From Tessaracoccus defluvii (lineage in GTDB: Bacteria > Actinomycetota > Actinomycetes > Propionibacteriales > Propionibacteriaceae), in assembly GCF_014489575.1 (NCBI RefSeq), contig NZ_CP060789.1:3658001-3722000 (forward strand): a stretch of DNA of 64,000 nt. Direction: 5' to 3'. A program made the translations under genes and the position numbers. The notes beneath the pieces were generated by a model, which searched no databases, was not told the origin of the DNA, and was given only the letters and a program-made list of their open reading frames with translations. This document shows positions 60,589 through 64,000 of this stretch, in pieces (position 1 is the first letter of the stretch; every line of letters begins with the position of its first letter).

Positions 60589-63540
60589 ATGACGCAGACG
60601 CTCCACCTCGTCGGCGAACCGGAGGCCGACCGCATCCTCACCGAGCACCCCTTCGCCCTGCTGACCGGCATGCTGCTCGACCAGCAGGTGCCCATGGAGG
60701 TGGCCTTCGACGGGCCGCGCAAGATCGTCGAGCGGCTGGGCTCGATCGACCCCGAGCGCATCGTCACTCACACGGTCAAGCGAGGTGAGACCCTGTGGTC
60801 GATCGCTGAGAACCACCTGGGGTCAGGGAACCGCTACCCCGAGATCCTCAAACTCAACAACGATCTCCTGCGGGGCAAGCCGAAGTTCCTCAGACCGGGC
60901 TGGGTGCTGACCCTGCCCGCAGCGGCGCAGGCCGACGCCGGACAGGCCACGGCGAAGAGCGACCGCGCGCATTCCCGATACACCGTGGTCAAGGGCGACA
61001 CGCTGAGCGAGATCGCACAGCAGCACCTCGACGACGCCGAGGCGTGGCCACGGATCTTCGAGGCCTCTCGGGGGATTCCGCAGCCGGACGGCCGTCGCCT
61101 GACGGACCCAGACCTCATCCTCCCCGGCTGGCACCTGCTCATCCCCTCCGCTGCGGAGGCGACGCCCGAGCTGCCAACCTCCCCGGAACCCGAACGAGTC
61201 GAGACGACATCCGCGACCTCGCCGCCGCCGGACGCCTCCGCTCCGCCCGCAACCCCCGCCCCGACACCCGTGGCCGAGACGTCGCCTGCGACCGGCGGGG
61301 CCGTCCCTATTCCCGTCGCTCCGTCCAGCGCACCGGCGGCGCCGTCCCCGTCCGCCTCGGCGACCGTGGCCTCGGACGTGAGCAACGACAACAACCGTGT
61401 GAGCGAGGCGTCCGATCGGGACGCCGAGGCTCTGGCCCCGTGGGTGCTGGCCGGGCTCACCGGTGCGGGCGGGGTCCTCGCTGCTGGGCTGCTGGCCGCC
61501 CTGCGCCAGCGCCGGAGGGCCCAGTTCCGTGCTCGTCGGCCGGGGCGGACGATCCAGGCACCGCCGCCGGAACTGGTTCCGGTGGAGAAGACCGTGATGA
61601 CGGAGGGGCAGGCCGCGACGCCCAGCCTGCTGGCGATCGACCAGGCGCTCAGGTTGCTTGCCGTCTCCGGCGAGGACCGCGTCGCCCCACCGCAGCTCCT
61701 GGCTGTCCAGCTCCTGCCCGGAGAGGTGGCAGTCCAGCTGGTCGAGCCCATCACGCTGGCACATCCGTGGCGCCCGGACCCGGCCGACGGTCGTCGATGG
61801 CTGCTGGCCGCCGGCTCGCACGAGCAGGCGGCGACCGCCCGATCTGCCTATCCGCAGCTCGTCTCCGTGGGACTGGACGACGATGGCGCCACGTGGCTGG
61901 TCAACCTCGAACAGCTGGGCACGATCAGCCTCACCGGTGACCCCACCTACGCCGCCGACTTCGCTCGCTATCTGGCAGCCGAGATCGCGGTCAATCCGTG
62001 GGCGCGTCAGGTTCAACTCGACTGCATCGGGATCGCGCCGGAGGCCGTACCGATCGACCCGGCGCGCATCCGCCACCACCGTCTCGAGGACCCCGTGCCG
62101 CTGGACGCCGCGATCGCTGCAGCCGCGGCGACCATCGACAAGTGCGCCACTCACGACGTGACCGCTGCCGCCGGCCGCGCCGACGACCTGGGCGGAGGCG
62201 TGTGGGAGAGCTGGCTCGTCCTGGTCAATGGGGCGCTGTCGAGCAGCCCGCTCGACCGGCTGCTCGCCCTCGTCGAGGATCATCCGGCGCGGAACGGCAC
62301 GGCCGTCGTCATGGTCGCCGACACCGAGCCCGTCCGTGGCCTCGGCGTCCGACTGACCGGGCAGGGCCGGGTGCTCATCCCGTCGCTCGGCCTCGACCTG
62401 ATCGCAAACGGACTCACCCCCGCCGAAGCTGAGGGCTGCGCCCGGCTCCTGGCCCACGCCGAGCTGCTCAGTGACGTCGAGATACCGCCCGACGGCGACG
62501 ACGGCTGGCGCGAGTACTGCGACGCCGCCGGAGCGATCCGTGACGAACTCGTGCTGCCCCGCCAGACAGACCCCGTGTCCGAGCCGGGGGCGACGGTGAT
62601 TCCAGCCCCGGACGCTGAGGTCCTCGACGTGGCTGCGACCACCGCGGACGACCTGCAGCAGCTCGCTCCGCACGTGCCCGACAAGGTCCGGGCAGCAGTC
62701 GAGCGCTCCGACCCCGATCTGGACGCCGACCTGGCCGCCTGGGCTGCTGGGACCCGCCCGCACCTACGGCTACTCGGCCCCATCCAGGCGCGAACCGGGA
62801 CGACCGGCACGCCAACGGTAGTGGCGAAGCGCAAGGCCTTCTACACCGAGTTGCTGGCCTTCCTCGTGCTGCACCCCCAAGGCGTCAGCATCGACCAGGT
62901 GGTCGATGCATTCGGGACTGACGCCACCCAGATGCGAGTCCACCTCTCGAAGTTGCGGAGCTGGCTCGGTGTCGACCCCATCACCGGCGGCAACTATCTG
63001 CCGGACGCCACGAAGTCCCCGGCGGGCATCGCCCGAGGCATGGGTGTCTACCAGCTGGTCGGCGTTCTGGCCGACATCGACCTCTTCCGCCGACTCCGGT
63101 CACGCGGCCAGGCTCGCGGTCCCGAGGGCCTCAGCGACCTGCAGGCCGCCTTGGGGTTGGTCACCGGAGAGCCCTTCACGGGCCAACGAGGGCGCGGATG
63201 GGCTTGGCTCGCCGACGGCGTCCGCATCGACCAGCACATGGTGTGCGCCGTCGTCGACGTGGCCCACACGGTCACGATCGCGGCGCTGCACACTGGCGAT
63301 CTTGCGTTAGCCCGCAGGACCACCGAGACAGCGCTGGTCGCGGCCCCGTACGAGGACACGCCGAGGCTCGACCTGGCAGCTGTCCTGGCTGCCGAGGGCG
63401 ACCGGCAGGCCGCCGAACGCATGCTTCAAGAGGACGTCAGCAACCGCGCCGACGACGGCGATGCCCCCGACGATCTACCCGAGCGAACCGCCGAACTCGT
63501 CGCCAGCGCGCTCTGGCTGAAGAAGGGACGCGTCGCCTGA
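60589..63540 (+). CDS. Chimeric protein: HhH-GPD glycosylase N-terminus, two LysM, BTAD domain
   Basis: A 983-residue frame of two origins. Residues 1-60 (MTQTLHLVGEPEADRILTEH, then ALLTGMLLDQQVPMEVAFDG) are the N-terminus of actinobacterial HhH-GPD base-excision proteins. From ~63 it is a LysM-BTAD protein: LysM 1 HTVKRGETLWSIAENHLGSG, LysM 2 YTVVKGDTLSEIAQQHLDDA, a Pro/Ala-rich linker, a membrane segment (~283-303), a large middle region, a winged helix (AFYTELLAFLVLHPQGVSID, ~748) and a BTAD-type helical end. Such proteins bind the cell wall and carry a transcription-activator-like C-terminus, often near conjugation or pilus genes. Their usual N-terminal membrane helices are missing here. 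Function is unknown. Confidence 0.75.
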   Translation: MTQTLHLVGEPEADRILTEHPFALLTGMLLDQQVPMEVAFDGPRKIVERLGSIDPERIVTHTVKRGETLWSIAENHLGSGNRYPEILKLNNDLLRGKPKFLRPGWVLTLPAAAQADAGQATAKSDRAHSRYTVVKGDTLSEIAQQHLDDAEAWPRIFEASRGIPQPDGRRLTDPDLILPGWHLLIPSAAEATPELPTSPEPERVETTSATSPPPDASAPPATPAPTPVAETSPATGGAVPIPVAPSSAPAAPSPSASATVASDVSNDNNRVSEASDRDAEALAPWVLAGLTGAGGVLAAGLLAALRQRRRAQFRARRPGRTIQAPPPELVPVEKTVMTEGQAATPSLLAIDQALRLLAVSGEDRVAPPQLLAVQLLPGEVAVQLVEPITLAHPWRPDPADGRRWLLAAGSHEQAATARSAYPQLVSVGLDDDGATWLVNLEQLGTISLTGDPTYAADFARYLAAEIAVNPWARQVQLDCIGIAPEAVPIDPARIRHHRLEDPVPLDAAIAAAAATIDKCATHDVTAAAGRADDLGGGVWESWLVLVNGALSSSPLDRLLALVEDHPARNGTAVVMVADTEPVRGLGVRLTGQGRVLIPSLGLDLIANGLTPAEAEGCARLLAHAELLSDVEIPPDGDDGWREYCDAAGAIRDELVLPRQTDPVSEPGATVIPAPDAEVLDVAATTADDLQQLAPHVPDKVRAAVERSDPDLDADLAAWAAGTRPHLRLLGPIQARTGTTGTPTVVAKRKAFYTELLAFLVLHPQGVSIDQVVDAFGTDATQMRVHLSKLRSWLGVDPITGGNYLPDATKSPAGIARGMGVYQLVGVLADIDLFRRLRSRGQARGPEGLSDLQAALGLVTGEPFTGQRGRGWAWLADGVRIDQHMVCAVVDVAHTVTIAALHTGDLALARRTTETALVAAPYEDTPRLDLAAVLAAEGDRQAAERMLQEDVSNRADDGDAPDDLPERTAELVASALWLKKGRVA

Positions 63541-63912
63541 ACGGGGCTCATGCCGATCCACGTGGCGCTGCTTGGGGACCTTTCGCCGATCTGTATGGGC
63601 GGCGACGCCGAGGTCTAGGGCGTGACGTCGTCCAACATGCCGATGACACGGCGCTCTTCCGTCACCCCCGAGGCTGATGCGGACCTTGGCCAGGAGTGGG
63701 CGGAAATCGACCAAGTGGAATTCGAGACGCCCGACCGGCTTCTCGAGGTTTGACTTCCGCCAGAAGCTCAGGACCAGCGCAGTCCCTCTCTCTGGGGAGG
63801 CGTCTGTTGCCCACTTCTCAAGGTCCTCCTCGGCTCGTTTGGCTGAGCACGTGCCCGGTTGTCGGTGCGGTGCGAGACACTGGTGGCCTCTGCTGGCACT
63901 GGGCTATGGGGG
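63541..63912. other. Region without a supported gene
   Basis: Short frames on both strands have no start signal or recognisable product. A 22-codon frame from ATG 63551 is too short to claim. Confidence 0.4.
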
Positions 63913-64000
63913 GTGACCTTGGACGAGGACGAGTTCGCGCATTACGTCGAGCTTGGCCGGGGTAACGCACGCATGATCGAACTCGCAACGAACCACTGCC
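63913..64000 (+). CDS. Possible start of an unidentified gene, cut by the window edge
   Basis: GTG 63913 begins MTLDEDEFAHYVELGRGNAR and runs open to the end. ATGGGGG just upstream could act as a weak ribosome-binding site. Too little is visible to name a family. Confidence 0.35.
   Translation, partial: MTLDEDEFAHYVELGRGNARMIELATNHC

Overview
The window is high-G+C DNA with GTG/TTG starts, leaderless promoters, actinobacterial accessory SecA2, mycothiol-type enzyme remains, NarL/OmpR two-component pairs and large secreted polysaccharide enzymes. I infer an actinobacterium, most likely of the Propionibacteriaceae (Tessaracoccus-like), partly from the dispersed GGTTGAG...GTCTCGAAACC repeats; this rests on reading, not on a database search.

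Layout. 1-9.4 kb is ordinary chromosome: a lipoprotein, a frame-broken SecA2, a FtsX-type ABC exporter facing a NarL-type two-component pair across a palindromic operator, an AI-2E-family permease and small proteins. A tyrosine integrase at 9.45 kb opens a roughly 28-kb accessory region. After an ISL3 remnant and two unknown small genes, it holds a defence-like cluster: a 2540-residue SNF2-helicase/N6-methyltransferase fusion, a stand-alone reverse transcriptase of the Abi/UG kind, an IS1380 element that has cut into an EcsC-like gene and a TrlF-like ATPase gene, a DEAD-type helicase with a possible nuclease end, a 47-residue protein made of two CCHC zinc knuckles, a 2128-residue DUF1998/Vsr-like helicase, and a UvrD-like helicase with a RelE-like N-terminus. 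An IS5-type element and a tyrosinase stump close it.

39-53 kb is a copper-handling island: CsoR, a cupredoxin-CopA-YHS ATPase, an HMA chaperone, an ABC pair, an extra Lgt, a YHS/Cys-His protein, two DUF305 proteins, a CusRS-like two-component system, and a thioredoxin/CcdA/TlpA thiol relay. Eight intergenic regions carry half-sites spaced exactly 11 nt (TCAAG-N6-TCAAG), which I propose are operators of the local response regulator; two more match CsoR operators. 53.4-64 kb holds a two-headed amylopullulanase, an endonuclease/exonuclease/phosphatase-fold protein, and a LysM-BTAD protein whose first 60 residues come from a HhH-GPD DNA glycosylase.

Recurring oddities are single-base losses in C/G runs that break otherwise sound genes (SecA2 twice, ABC permease, CcdA), and chimeric genes that look like deletion junctions (ArsR::CDF, HhH::LysM-BTAD). 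The best candidate for a new system is 12.7-37.1 kb: a reverse transcriptase and a zinc-knuckle microprotein among four helicases and a giant methyltransferase fusion. No tRNA, rRNA or CRISPR array was seen.
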